A stretch of 64,000 nucleotides of DNA from Stentor roeselii (Eukaryota; Ciliophora; Heterotrichea; Heterotrichida; Stentoridae). Each line of letters opens with the position of its first letter. The first letter of the stretch is position 1. The DNA lies in NCBI GenBank assembly GCA_006503475.1, contig RSEH01000217.1, forward strand, positions 19,363 through 83,362, in the 5' to 3' direction. This document shows, one piece after another, positions 18,209 through 27,392 of the stretch. A program made the position numbers and the translations under genes. Below the pieces are notes generated by a model. It was not told the DNA's origin. It worked only from the letters and a program-made list of their open reading frames with translations, and ran no database searches.

Positions 18209-21200
18209 ATGGGAGGCTGCACAGTTAAATCAACTCATACTCATACTCATCTGGAAGCTGAGGTGAAGGTGACTATTCCAACATGTCACTACTTCTGCAG
18301 GAAAAAGAAAAACCTCTTTCATATCTCGACTGACAAGGTTGAGAAATACAGCTTTAAAGGGAAACTCAAGTGTCACTCCGACTCTGGAACAGGACTCACG
18401 AAAGACGGAGGAATCCTCCTGGCTGGAGGAACCGACTCTTCGGGATCACTGACGACGAGAGTTTTTGTCATCACCCCTGAAAAGTTCTCTGGACACGAAT
18501 TGACCCCGATACCCAAACCTGTCAAGGAAGGCCATTTGTTTGAGTACAACGGCTACTATTACTTTATTGGAGGAACTTGTGAGGCTGAGTCTGTCGATGC
18601 TCTTAGTGGTGTTGAAGGCTCGCCAGTCTTCCGTTACAGCAAGAAAGAGAAAGGATGGGAAGTTTTCAGCCACAATAAAAATCCGAAGGCTGGTATAGAA
18701 AAAGCATTGAACCGTAACATCACAGACAAAGAAGAACACGAAGAAATCCTATTAGACTCATCCCGGTTTTCCCTAAAAGACCTAATCTCTCCAGGAGTCT
18801 TTTACTTCAACGACAAAGCCTACCTAGTAGGAGGTCAAATCTTAGTAGAAAACCAATTCAAGCCAACAAACAAGATCCACTCAATCAACTTAAAAAGCGA
18901 ATCATTCGAATTCACAGAAGAGTCTTTAGAGCTTCCAGTGAAACTAATCAATCCAGTCTGCACATCAGGAAGTTCACACGCGATAGTCACAGGAGGTTTA
19001 CTAGAGAATCACGGGCACAACACTGAAATCTTTGTAATAAACTTCAACTCAGGTACCGTTAAAAAGTTTGAATCAAAGTTAGACTCTGAACTAAAAGAGA
19101 ACTATCCTCCTACTTACACTGAAAAAGAAGTGATTTTCTTTGGATTCCCAAAACTTTGGGTAAAACCTAAAGATCAAGATAAAGCTTTTAGTTTTACTTT
19201 TAAGAAAAAAGAACAGGGGACTAAAGGAGCTGGGTATAAGACTCAAGATGTTAAAGTTGAAAAACATGGTTCTGGAAAAGCACCTGTTAAGGTTAATATT
19301 GATTTGAGTTTAAGGAATAGTTCTGAGAAACCGAAGAGGAAAGGACATGGAAAGCATAAAAAATCGAAGAGTTCTAGTTCTAGCTCTGGAAAGGGCGTTA
19401 AGGGGAAGATCACACTTCCGGTTGTCAATGCTGAGGCTAAGGTTAAAACGCATTCTAAGAAAAAGAAGTCTTCTTCATCTGGATATGATATTAAAACTAA
19501 AAATATCACTGCGAATGTGGATGGAGGTGTTAATGTTAAAATCAAAAAAGGTTCGTCTAGCTCGTCAAGTTCTGGAAAAGGGAAGGGGAAAGGGAAGGGG
19601 AAAGTCAAGGTCGAAGGCCCAAAAATAAAAATTGGAGGCAAAGGTTCGTCTTCATCCAGTTCATCAAAAAATAAAGTCAAAGGCAAGGCAAACATAAAAG
19701 TCCCAGGTGCTAAAGTCGATCTTCCGAATTTGGACGTTAAAGTAAAAGGCTCAGGCAAAAAGTCCCGTAGCTCAAGTTCATCAAAAAAAGTCAAAGGCAA
19801 GGCAAACATCAAAGTTGAAGTTCCGAAGGTAAAAGTTGAAGTTCCCACGGCCACTCTTGATGCAAAAGTGAAAATAGGGGGAAAAAAATCGAGTTCTTCT
19901 TCAAGTTCGTCTTCAGGAAAGAAAAAGATGAAGGCGAAGGTTGATCTACCAAAAGCAAATATAAATGTCGGAATAGGAAAAGGAAAAGGAAAGAAATCTT
20001 CAAGTAGCTCTTCTAAAAATGCCAAGGCTAAAGTTGTCCCACCCAAAATTGGAGCGAAATTTGAGCCTCCTAAAGCTGAAGTTAAATTAAACATTGGAGG
20101 GAAAAAGAAGTCGAAATCATCTTCGAGTAGTTCTTCTGGAAAAGCCAAAGTAAAGATGAATGCTCCTAAGATTCAGGCTAATATTGGACCTCCTAAGGGA
20201 AAAATTGATGCGAAAATAAACCTTCCGGCAAAGAAAAAGTCAGGCTCGTCGTCTTCAAGTAGCTCATCTGGAAAAGGTAAAGTGAAGTTTGGTGTACCTA
20301 AAATAGAAGCAAAAATCGATACTGCTAAACCAAAGGCTGAAGTAAAAATAGAACCTGTTAATGAGAAAGCTCGTGTTAACTTCACAATAAAAAATAAAAA
20401 GAAATCTGGCTCATCATCAAGCAGTTCTTCTTCAAACAAAGGTAAAATTAAAGTACCTAATGCAAAGATTACTGCGAATATTGAACCTCAGAAAATTCCA
20501 GCGAAATTTGAACCTCCAAAAGTCAATGCAAAAATAAAGGTTGGTGGAAAAGGTTCAAGTTCGAGCAGTAGTTCATCGTCAGGGAAGAAGAATCTCAAGA
20601 TTTCAGGTCCTAAGGTTGATGTCAAATTGGATGCTCCTAAGGCTAAGATAGAAACTCCCAAACTAGATGCAAAGTTAAAGATTGGAGGCAAGAAAAAATC
20701 TAGCTCATCTTCAAGCAGTAGTTCATCTAAAAAAGCTAAAATGGCTCCTCCAAAAATAACAGCAAAAATTGAACAACCTAAAGCTCAAGTAAAAGTAGAA
20801 CCTCCGAAAATCGAAGCGAAGGTAAACATTGGAGGAGCTAAGAAAAAATCGAGCTCGTCTTCAAGCAGTAGCTCTTCTAAGAAAGGGAAAATCGCTCCTC
20901 CTAAAATTCAAGCAAAAGTTGAGCCACCAAAGGGAAAAATCGAAGTTCCAAAAGCTGATTTGAAATTAAATATCGGAGGAGGCAAGAAAAAATCAAGCTC
21001 GTCTTCAAGCAGCTCATCTAGCAAAGGTAAAGCAAAAATTGCTCCGCCTAAATTAGGTGTTAAAGTTGAGCCACCTAAAGGAAAAATCGAAACTCCTTCA
21101 GCTAAAGCAGATATCAAATTAAATATAGGAGGAGGAAAGAAAAAATCAAGTTCATCATCTTCTTCCTCAAACAAGGGAAAACCTGGAGCTAAGGGAGGAA

Positions 21201-24200
21201 TCAACATCAACGTTGGAGGAAAAGCTGGAATTAATGTAAAAGGCCCTGGTAAACCTGGAGTTGATGCAAATATTGGTGGAAAGGCTGGAATCGACATAAA
21301 AACTGGAGGAAAAGTAGGACTCGACATTAAAGGTGGAGCCAAAGGTAAAAAAAGCAGTTCATCGTCCTCATCTTCATCTTCAAGTGGGAAAAAAAAGGCT
21401 GGGTTAAATATTAAAGTCGGAGGAAATGCCGGAGGCAAAGCAGGACTTGATGTGAAAGCTGGAGGCAAACCAGCAGTTGATGTTAATATCGGCGGAAAGG
21501 CAGGAGTTGATGTAAAAGGTCCAGGAAAAGCTGGACTCGATGTGAAAGCTGGAGGAAAAGTAGGACTCGACATTAAAGGTGGAGCCAAAGGCAAAAAAAG
21601 TAGCTCATCATCGTCATCTTCATCATCGAGCGGTAAAAAAAAGGCTGGGTTAAATATTAAAGTCGGAGGAACTGGAGGAGGCAAAGCAGGACTTGATGTG
21701 AAAGCTGGAGGCAAACCAGCAGTCGATGTAAATATCGGTGGAAAAGCAGGTGTTGATGTAAAAGGTCCAGGAAAAGTAGGACTCGACATAAAAGGTGGAG
21801 TGAAAGGCAAAAAAAGCAGTTCATCATCTTCATCTTCTAGTGGGAAAAAAAAGGCTGGGTTGAATATTAAAGTCGGAGGAACTGGAGGAGGGAAAGCAGG
21901 ACTTGATGTGAAAGCTGGAGGCAAACCAGCAGTTGACGTTAATATCGGCGGAAAAGCAGGTGTTGATGTAAAAGGTCCAGGAAAAGTAGGACTCGACATA
22001 AAAGGTGGAGCCAAAGTCAAAAAAAGTAGTTCATCGTCCTCATCATCATCATCTAGCGGCAAAAAAAAGCTTGGCTTAAACGTTAAAGTCGGAGGAAATG
22101 CCGGAGGCAAAGCAGGACTTGATGTGAAAGCTGGAGGTAAACCAGGAGTCGACGTAAATATCGGTGGAAAGGCAGGAGTTGATCTTAAAGGCCCAGGAAA
22201 GCCAGGAGTCGATGTGAAAGCTGGAGGAAAAGTAGGACTCGACATAAAAGGTGGAGCAAAAGGCAAAAAAAGTAGTTCATCATCGTCATCTTCATCATCA
22301 AGCGGTAAAAAAAAGGCTGGATTGAATATTAAAGTCGGAGGAACTGGAGGAGGCAAAGCAGGACTTGATGTGAAAGCTGGAGGCAAACCAGCAGTCGATG
22401 TAAATATCGGTGGAAAGGCAGGAGTCGATGTAAAAGCTGGAGGAAAAGTAGGACTAGACGTGAAAGGTGGAGCCAAAGGTAAAAAAAGCAGTTCTTCGTC
22501 TTCATCATCTAGCGGCAAAAAAAAGGCTGGCTTAAACGTTAAAGTTGGAGCAGGAGGCGCTGGAAAAGCAGGACTTGACGTGAAAGCTGGAGGTAAACCA
22601 GCAGTAGATGTTAATCTCGGTGGAAAGGCAGGAGTTGATGTAAAAGGTGCAGGAAAAGCTGGACTCGATGTTAAAGCTGGAGGAAAAGTAGGACTCGACA
22701 TAAAAGGTGGAGCGAAAGGCAAAAAAAGTAGTTCATCGTCCTCATCTTCATCATCAAGCGGCAAAAAAAAGGCTGGGTTAAATATTAAAGTTGGAGGAAA
22801 TGCCGGAGGCAAAGCAGGACTTGATGTGAAAGCTGGAGGCAAACCAGCAGTCGATGTAAATATCGGTGGAAAGGGAGGAGTTGATGTTAAAGGCCCAGGA
22901 AAGCCAGGAGTCGATGTGAAAGCTGGAGGAAAAGTAGGACTCGACATTAAAGGTGGAGCGAAAGGCAAAAAAAGCAGTTCTTCATCATCTTCATCTTCAT
23001 CATCAAGCGGTAAAAAAAAGGCTGCCTTAAACGTTAAAGTCGGAGGAACTGGTGGAGGCAAAGCAGGACTTGATGTAAAAGCTGGAGGCAAAGCAGGACT
23101 TGACGTGAAAGCTGGAGGAAAACCAGCAGTCGACGTCAATCTCGGTGGAAAGGCAGGAGTCGATGCAAAAGCTTCAGGAAAAGCTGGACTCGACGTCAAA
23201 GCTGGAGGAAAAGTAGGACTCGACATTAAAGGTGGAGCAAAAGGCAAAAAAAGCAGTTCATCTTCCTCATCTTCATCTTCATCATCAAGCGGTAAAAAAA
23301 AGGCTGCCTTAAACATTAAAGTTGGAGCAGGAGGCAAAGCAGGACTTGATGTAAAAGCTGGAGGCAAAGCAGGACTTGATGTAAAAGCTGGAGGCAAACC
23401 AGCAGTCGATGTTAATCTCGGTGGAAAGGCAGGAGTCGATGTAAAAGCCTCAGGAAAAGCTGGACTCGATGTGAAAGCTGGAGGAAAAGTAGGACTTGAT
23501 ATAAAAGGTGGAGCCAAAGGTAAAAAAGGTAGTTCATCATCATCATCTTCATCATCTAGCGGCAAAAGAAAAGCTGGGTTGAACGTTAAAGTCGGAGGAG
23601 CCGGCGGAGGGAAAGCAGGAGTTGATGTAAAAGCTGGAGGCAAAGCAGGAGTTGATGTAAAAGCTGGAGGCAAAGCAGGAGTCGACTTAAATCTTGGTGG
23701 AAAAGCAGGAGTCGATGCAAAAGCCTCAGGAAAAGCTGGACTCGATGTGAAAGCTGGAGGAAAAGCTGGCCTTGATGTGAAAGCTGGAGGAAATGCTGGA
23801 CTCAACGTGAAAGGTGGAGCGAAAGGTAAAAAAGGAAGTTCATCATCATCTTCTTCTTCATCATCTTCATCATCATCAAGCAGTAAACGAAAAGCTGCAT
23901 TGAATGTAAAAGCTGGTGGAAATGCAAAAATCGATGCAAAGGCTGGAATAGATGTAAAAGCTGGAGGAAAGGCAGGAGTAGATGTAAAAGGTGCAGGAAA
24001 GGCAGGAGTAGATCTAAAAGGTGCAGGAAAAGCCGGAGTTGACTTGAAAGGTTCAGGAAAGGCCGGAGTTGAGGTCAAAGGTGGTGGAGTAGATATCAAA
24101 GCAGGACTTAATGTAAAATCTGGAGACGCCAAAGGAAAAGCTTCAGCAAAGGCGAAAGGCAAGAAAGGATCAAGTTCAAGTTCAAGTTCTAGTTCAAGTT

Positions 24201-24214
24201 CAAGTTCAAGTTAA
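18209..24214 (+). CDS. Giant Kelch-headed Ser/Lys/Gly repeat protein with myristoylation-type N-terminus
   Basis: A 2001-residue protein. It begins MGGCTVKS, matching an N-myristoylation site at Gly2 with Cys4 available for palmitoylation. Residues about 30-340 resemble Kelch-type beta-propeller blades (GGILLAGGTDSSG, YYYFIGGTCE, KAYLVGGQIL, HAIVTGGLLEN). From about 370 onward the chain is low complexity. First come units of poly-Ser plus Lys/Pro-rich segments (KVEPPKIEAKVNIGG). From about residue 990 there are about twelve units of 70-100 residues, with Ser runs of 8-16, GKKKAGLNIKVGG and repeated GGKAGVDVKAGGK. Alternating hydrophobic and polar residues (VDVK, LDIK) recall AHNAK repeats. 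The tail is extremely basic, with hundreds of Ser as possible phosphosites. A membrane-anchored cortical or matrix scaffold is my guess; I know no homologue. Confidence 0.85.
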   Translation: MGGCTVKSTHTHTHLEAEVKVTIPTCHYFCRKKKNLFHISTDKVEKYSFKGKLKCHSDSGTGLTKDGGILLAGGTDSSGSLTTRVFVITPEKFSGHELTPIPKPVKEGHLFEYNGYYYFIGGTCEAESVDALSGVEGSPVFRYSKKEKGWEVFSHNKNPKAGIEKALNRNITDKEEHEEILLDSSRFSLKDLISPGVFYFNDKAYLVGGQILVENQFKPTNKIHSINLKSESFEFTEESLELPVKLINPVCTSGSSHAIVTGGLLENHGHNTEIFVINFNSGTVKKFESKLDSELKENYPPTYTEKEVIFFGFPKLWVKPKDQDKAFSFTFKKKEQGTKGAGYKTQDVKVEKHGSGKAPVKVNIDLSLRNSSEKPKRKGHGKHKKSKSSSSSSGKGVKGKITLPVVNAEAKVKTHSKKKKSSSSGYDIKTKNITANVDGGVNVKIKKGSSSSSSSGKGKGKGKGKVKVEGPKIKIGGKGSSSSSSSKNKVKGKANIKVPGAKVDLPNLDVKVKGSGKKSRSSSSSKKVKGKANIKVEVPKVKVEVPTATLDAKVKIGGKKSSSSSSSSSGKKKMKAKVDLPKANINVGIGKGKGKKSSSSSSKNAKAKVVPPKIGAKFEPPKAEVKLNIGGKKKSKSSSSSSSGKAKVKMNAPKIQANIGPPKGKIDAKINLPAKKKSGSSSSSSSSGKGKVKFGVPKIEAKIDTAKPKAEVKIEPVNEKARVNFTIKNKKKSGSSSSSSSSNKGKIKVPNAKITANIEPQKIPAKFEPPKVNAKIKVGGKGSSSSSSSSSGKKNLKISGPKVDVKLDAPKAKIETPKLDAKLKIGGKKKSSSSSSSSSSKKAKMAPPKITAKIEQPKAQVKVEPPKIEAKVNIGGAKKKSSSSSSSSSSKKGKIAPPKIQAKVEPPKGKIEVPKADLKLNIGGGKKKSSSSSSSSSSKGKAKIAPPKLGVKVEPPKGKIETPSAKADIKLNIGGGKKKSSSSSSSSNKGKPGAKGGININVGGKAGINVKGPGKPGVDANIGGKAGIDIKTGGKVGLDIKGGAKGKKSSSSSSSSSSSGKKKAGLNIKVGGNAGGKAGLDVKAGGKPAVDVNIGGKAGVDVKGPGKAGLDVKAGGKVGLDIKGGAKGKKSSSSSSSSSSSGKKKAGLNIKVGGTGGGKAGLDVKAGGKPAVDVNIGGKAGVDVKGPGKVGLDIKGGVKGKKSSSSSSSSSGKKKAGLNIKVGGTGGGKAGLDVKAGGKPAVDVNIGGKAGVDVKGPGKVGLDIKGGAKVKKSSSSSSSSSSSGKKKLGLNVKVGGNAGGKAGLDVKAGGKPGVDVNIGGKAGVDLKGPGKPGVDVKAGGKVGLDIKGGAKGKKSSSSSSSSSSSGKKKAGLNIKVGGTGGGKAGLDVKAGGKPAVDVNIGGKAGVDVKAGGKVGLDVKGGAKGKKSSSSSSSSSGKKKAGLNVKVGAGGAGKAGLDVKAGGKPAVDVNLGGKAGVDVKGAGKAGLDVKAGGKVGLDIKGGAKGKKSSSSSSSSSSSGKKKAGLNIKVGGNAGGKAGLDVKAGGKPAVDVNIGGKGGVDVKGPGKPGVDVKAGGKVGLDIKGGAKGKKSSSSSSSSSSSSGKKKAALNVKVGGTGGGKAGLDVKAGGKAGLDVKAGGKPAVDVNLGGKAGVDAKASGKAGLDVKAGGKVGLDIKGGAKGKKSSSSSSSSSSSSSGKKKAALNIKVGAGGKAGLDVKAGGKAGLDVKAGGKPAVDVNLGGKAGVDVKASGKAGLDVKAGGKVGLDIKGGAKGKKGSSSSSSSSSSGKRKAGLNVKVGGAGGGKAGVDVKAGGKAGVDVKAGGKAGVDLNLGGKAGVDAKASGKAGLDVKAGGKAGLDVKAGGNAGLNVKGGAKGKKGSSSSSSSSSSSSSSSSKRKAALNVKAGGNAKIDAKAGIDVKAGGKAGVDVKGAGKAGVDLKGAGKAGVDLKGSGKAGVEVKGGGVDIKAGLNVKSGDAKGKASAKAKGKKGSSSSSSSSSSSSSS
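21340..24214 (+). repeat. Coding tandem repeats (about 210-300 bp units) in the Ser/Lys/Gly protein
   Basis: About twelve units are delimited by serine-coding runs near 21355, 21600, 21820, 22030, 22270, 22490, 22730, 22975, 23255, 23535, 23840 and 24170. Between runs the DNA repeats GGAGGAAAAGTAGGACTCGA and related blocks almost unchanged. Unit length varies because of gain or loss of the 12-14 residue KAGVDVKAGG blocks and of serine codons, indicating expansion by slippage and unequal exchange. The last serine run uses AGT/TCA-type codons in a perfect hexamer repeat (AGTTCA). Confidence 0.85.
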
Positions 24215-24263
24215 ACTAATTTAGTGATAAAAAAACTCTATTTTAATTTCTATTAAAAATTAA

Positions 24264-24599
24264 TTACCCCCCAAATCCATAAAGGGTTCTTCCCTGTCGC
24301 TTCAAGGCATAAACCACATCCAGGGCAGTGACAGTCTTTCTCCGGGCATGTTCAGTATAAGTAACAGAGTCCCTAACAACATTCTCTAAAAAGGCTTTAA
24401 GCACATTTCTAGTCTCATCATAGATAAGACCACTAAGCCTTTTAACCCCTCCTCTTCTGGCAAGTCTCCTGATGGCAGGCTTGGTGATTCCTTGAATGTT
24501 CTCCCTTGCAACATGCCTTCTCTTTTTCGCACCGACTTTTCCAAGGCCCTTGCCTTTGCCCTTGCCGATTTTGGCTTTTCCTTTTCCATCCGCTTTCAT
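24264..24599 (-). CDS. H4: Histone H4 with divergent, extended N-terminal tail
   Basis: A 111-residue core histone H4, compared with 102-103 residues in most eukaryotes. The fold region is highly conserved ([51 protein letters not shown]). The tail differs: it starts [20 protein letters not shown] and the segment before the fold reads [12 protein letters not shown] instead of GAKRHRKVLRDN. The extra residues add lysines available for acetylation. Other substitutions lie in the first and second helices. It functions in the nucleosome with H3, H2A and H2B. The ATG is immediately preceded by AGGGGGCTATAA. No other histone gene is in the window. Whether it is the main H4 or a variant cannot be told here. 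Confidence 0.97.
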   Translation of the reverse strand: MKADGKGKAKIGKGKGKGLGKVGAKKRRHVARENIQGITKPAIRRLARRGGVKRLSGLIYDETRNVLKAFLENVVRDSVTYTEHARRKTVTALDVVYALKRQGRTLYGFGG

Positions 24600-24611
24600 T
24601 TATAGCCCCCT
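24600..24611 (-). promoter_or_regulatory. GGGGGCTATAA box abutting the histone H4 ATG
   Basis: On the minus strand the 12 bp AGGGGGCTATAA lie directly before the ATG, identical to the block before the transposase gene at 14208-14219. If it is the core promoter, the 5' untranslated region would be nearly absent; it could also act in the leader. Position and identity are seen; function is inferred. Confidence 0.55.
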
Positions 24612-24630
24612 AAAATAACTAAATTAACAA

Positions 24631-25167
24631 CTATTCCTCATCTTTCATATTCTGATCTTCTAAAATCGCAGAAGCTTGAACTTTGCTCACGAATCGTCCT
24701 TTGACTCTGATTCGCTGATCAGCAACTTTTTTTCGGCACATGTAAGAAATTTTTTTCTTGAAGTTTCTTCTTTTACGCTTTTCTAAAAACTTTTGAACTT
24801 TCTGACGACGCTCTTCTTGGCTCAATGTACCGATTTTCGCTCTTGAATATACGAAGGTTGGTTTTGATGGGGGTGAAGCTGTTTGTGCCTCACCCTCCCC
24901 TGCGGGCATGACGCAATCAAAGGGAAGCGTCATCCATTGTTTCATCTCTTCCGGCATGCTTTGAAGGGCTTGATCAAAGTACTGCATAAAACTTGAAGGG
25001 TCAAAGGACTCAAATTCTGGCATCATTGGAAACCCTGAAAAGTCTTTTCCCAGCATGTCTGAACCGAAATTGTCAAGACCTGGAAGCATGAAACCTGGAA
25101 AGTCATTTGGAATGAAGTTTGACTCCGAAGTGTCGAAGTGCTCTTGAAGAAAGTTCGGGTTAAACAT
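24631..25167 (-). CDS. CCT-motif protein
   Basis: A 178-residue protein. The first 100 residues are acidic and Phe/Met/Pro-rich, resembling a disordered activation-like region. Residues about 119-162 match the CCT motif known from plant CONSTANS, CO-like and TOC1 proteins: RRQKVQKFLEKRKRR, KKISYMCRKKVADQR and VKGRFVSK. In plants the motif carries a nuclear signal and contacts NF-Y subunits or DNA. CCT proteins also occur in ciliates and other protists, where their function is little known. The start ATG is preceded by GAAAATAA. It lies 31 bp upstream of histone H4 on the same strand. A transcriptional regulator is the likely role. Confidence 0.85.
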   Translation of the reverse strand: MFNPNFLQEHFDTSESNFIPNDFPGFMLPGLDNFGSDMLGKDFSGFPMMPEFESFDPSSFMQYFDQALQSMPEEMKQWMTLPFDCVMPAGEGEAQTASPPSKPTFVYSRAKIGTLSQEERRQKVQKFLEKRKRRNFKKKISYMCRKKVADQRIRVKGRFVSKVQASAILEDQNMKDEE

Positions 25168-25575
25168 TTATTTTCGGATTGAATTTAACTTTTCTTCCAT
25201 GAGACTTGCGATGATCACTCAGTCAGGAAGTCAGGATGATTTTTTTTGTGATTTGGAGTTAGTTGGTTTGGGTTTTAGCTGAATTTTCATTCTTGTTTAG
25301 AGATATGCAGTTTTCAACAGTAGTTAAACCACTTGATAATAGTTGAAGTGAATTAGAGATTATTCGGGGTGTGAATTTATTAATATAAATTTAACCCAAG
25401 GATTTGAGATTCAGTCTTTTCGAAAGAATAAAAGTTGATTTCTAAACAATAAAAGGGTAACTATCTTTATGAGTGAATTTAAACGTTATTCTACTTTAAA
25501 TAACATATTTTCTTAGAAACCTTATCTTTGAATCTCAATTTAAACAACCCTAACTTATAACAATCCATATAACTT
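25168..25575. other. 408-bp AT-rich intergenic spacer
   Basis: No open frame, tRNA or repeat of note is seen. It separates the start of the CCT-motif gene from the end of the coiled-coil/Kelch gene, both on the minus strand, so it probably holds the promoter of the former and the 3' region of the latter. Confidence 0.5.
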
Positions 25576-27360
25576 TTAACTGTTCATTTCCAAGGGAATT
25601 TCCATCACTTTTTCTCTTTCGCTATCTAAAAAAAACAGTTTTCCCTGAATCACCACAGAACTTGCTGGGTTATTCGAAATAAAACTCACTTCTAAATTTT
25701 CGACTTTCGTCAAAGAAGTACTTGTTTCAGGGTTAAAATGCCAGATCCCTAGTCTCCTTTTATCATTTTCCCCAATAAATTTCCCTCCAACAATGAAAAT
25801 CTCTTCTTTGTAGCTAGTTACTCCGAATTTTAAAATTTTTTCTGGAAGTCTGGGTTGAATGATAGTCCATTTATCGCCATCGAATACTTCAATCAAGTCA
25901 TTTACTTCTAAGGGCAGTCCTCCAAACACAAAAGTCTTTCCCTGAAAAACCAAACATTCAGGTGAAGATCTCGGTTTATTCAGTGAAGGTCCCGCTTTCC
26001 ATTCATTTTCATTTAAAATTTCAACTGTATCAGTCGAAAACGATTCACTTGCCAAAACTCCCCCGACCAAAGCAGGACAATTGTTGATAAAAGTGAAGCC
26101 TGCAAACTTTCGACAAACAGGCAACGAAGGTAATGATTGTTTTTGCTTTGTGAAAATATCAAATTTTTTTACATCTGATGAATATCCTGGATTAATCAGA
26201 ACTGTTGACCAGTCCACTGCAAGAATAGAAAGACCAGGGACCCAGTCTGGAATTACGAGTTTTATCGTATTTTGCATGTTTTTTGAGTAAAATGTTGACT
26301 TTTCTGTGGAGTTTAGTAGGAAGAAAATGTTTTTTCCGTTATTTTCAAGAGATTTTGATGATTTTATTAGGCTTTGTTGATTCTTTTTTAGGATTTCACT
26401 TGAAATTAGAGAATCTTGGTTTGATGAAGTTGAAAAAATCGATGATTTTTCCATGTTTTTGGTCATAGATGAGGATTTTTGTGATGTTTTAGAGTTTTTT
26501 GTTAATTTTGATATCAGGTCTTCCTTTTCTTTGTTTAAAATTTCGAGTTCATTTTGAGTTTCTTCTTCAATTTGTTTTATCTTTTTTTGAGCTGATTCTA
26601 AAGCTTGCTGCTTTTTATTCTCAAAGAAATTTTCGATTTCTTCAATAAAAAAACAAGAAAAATGAAATTTTTCATCATTTTCTAAAGTTTCTGAATAATT
26701 TTCCAAAAAACTACTTTTCGAGAATTCAAAATCGTTTTGAAATCCAAGATTTTTTTGTTTTTTTCCTGTTTTTAACTCAAAATCTTCATTTTGATTGTTA
26801 CTTTTTATTTCTTGATTCGAATGATTTTCTGGTTCTGGGTTGAATTCAGCAGCTGAAACTTTAAGTTCCAATGATTTTTCCTGAAAAGAAGAAAAATTTT
26901 GTTTTCTGGGAATGAAATGGTCTATCTGTGTATCGCCTCCAAAATATATATCTTTCGAAATATCAAAAGAAGTTTTCATCTGATTTTCCTCAGTTTTAAT
27001 CTGAAATTCTTGAGAGTTTTGCTCTTCATAGGTCGGGAAAAAGGGGGCATAATTATAATAAGATGAATAACAAGGCACAGGATAAGAGATTGTCTGATCA
27101 TTATAAACCCTTCCTGAAAATTCCCCAACATTTTCAAAGTTTTCTTCATTATCTAAACACTCTTCAGGATAATACTCCTGAGAAAAGGTCTGTCTATCAA
27201 AAATCTCTTGAAAATCTTCTTTTTTCTTCAAATTGTTGAAACATTGACCACCCCAAACCTTGTTAAACTTCATTCGAGTCCTTGAAAAATCCGTCAAGAT
27301 ATTAAAATCCGGAGTATCAAAATCGTATCTAACAGGATAATTAGAACTTTTTGACTCCAT
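25576..27360 (-). CDS. Coiled-coil Kelch-repeat protein
   Basis: A 594-residue protein with three parts. Residues 1-235 are disordered and rich in Asn, Gln, Glu and Phe. Residues about 235-300 form a coiled coil (KKQQALESAQKKIKQIEEE). Residues about 365-590 form Kelch-like blades (FAGFTFINNCPALVGGVL, GKTFVFGGLP, EEIFIVGGKF). The partial propeller may complete with another chain. It has the same domain order as the next gene upstream (27393-29054), which lies head-to-tail 32 bp away, so the two are diverged tandem paralogues. Kelch domains usually bind proteins; a cytoskeletal or signalling scaffold is possible. Confidence 0.75.
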   Translation of the reverse strand: MESKSSNYPVRYDFDTPDFNILTDFSRTRMKFNKVWGGQCFNNLKKKEDFQEIFDRQTFSQEYYPEECLDNEENFENVGEFSGRVYNDQTISYPVPCYSSYYNYAPFFPTYEEQNSQEFQIKTEENQMKTSFDISKDIYFGGDTQIDHFIPRKQNFSSFQEKSLELKVSAAEFNPEPENHSNQEIKSNNQNEDFELKTGKKQKNLGFQNDFEFSKSSFLENYSETLENDEKFHFSCFFIEEIENFFENKKQQALESAQKKIKQIEEETQNELEILNKEKEDLISKLTKNSKTSQKSSSMTKNMEKSSIFSTSSNQDSLISSEILKKNQQSLIKSSKSLENNGKNIFFLLNSTEKSTFYSKNMQNTIKLVIPDWVPGLSILAVDWSTVLINPGYSSDVKKFDIFTKQKQSLPSLPVCRKFAGFTFINNCPALVGGVLASESFSTDTVEILNENEWKAGPSLNKPRSSPECLVFQGKTFVFGGLPLEVNDLIEVFDGDKWTIIQPRLPEKILKFGVTSYKEEIFIVGGKFIGENDKRRLGIWHFNPETSTSLTKVENLEVSFISNNPASSVVIQGKLFFLDSEREKVMEIPLEMNS

Positions 27361-27392
27361 TTCCCAGTATTTATATCTATTCTAATCTAAAA

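Noticed and set aside
19243-20148. A 301-codon minus-strand open frame
   Set aside because: Same cause: antisense of the earlier Ser/Lys-rich part of the repeat protein.
20908-24162. A 1084-codon open frame on the minus strand, rich in Pro, Phe, Ala and Asp
   Set aside because: It is the antisense of the Ser/Lys/Gly repeats; repeated codons leave no stop in that frame. The plus-strand product has a proper start and a Kelch head.
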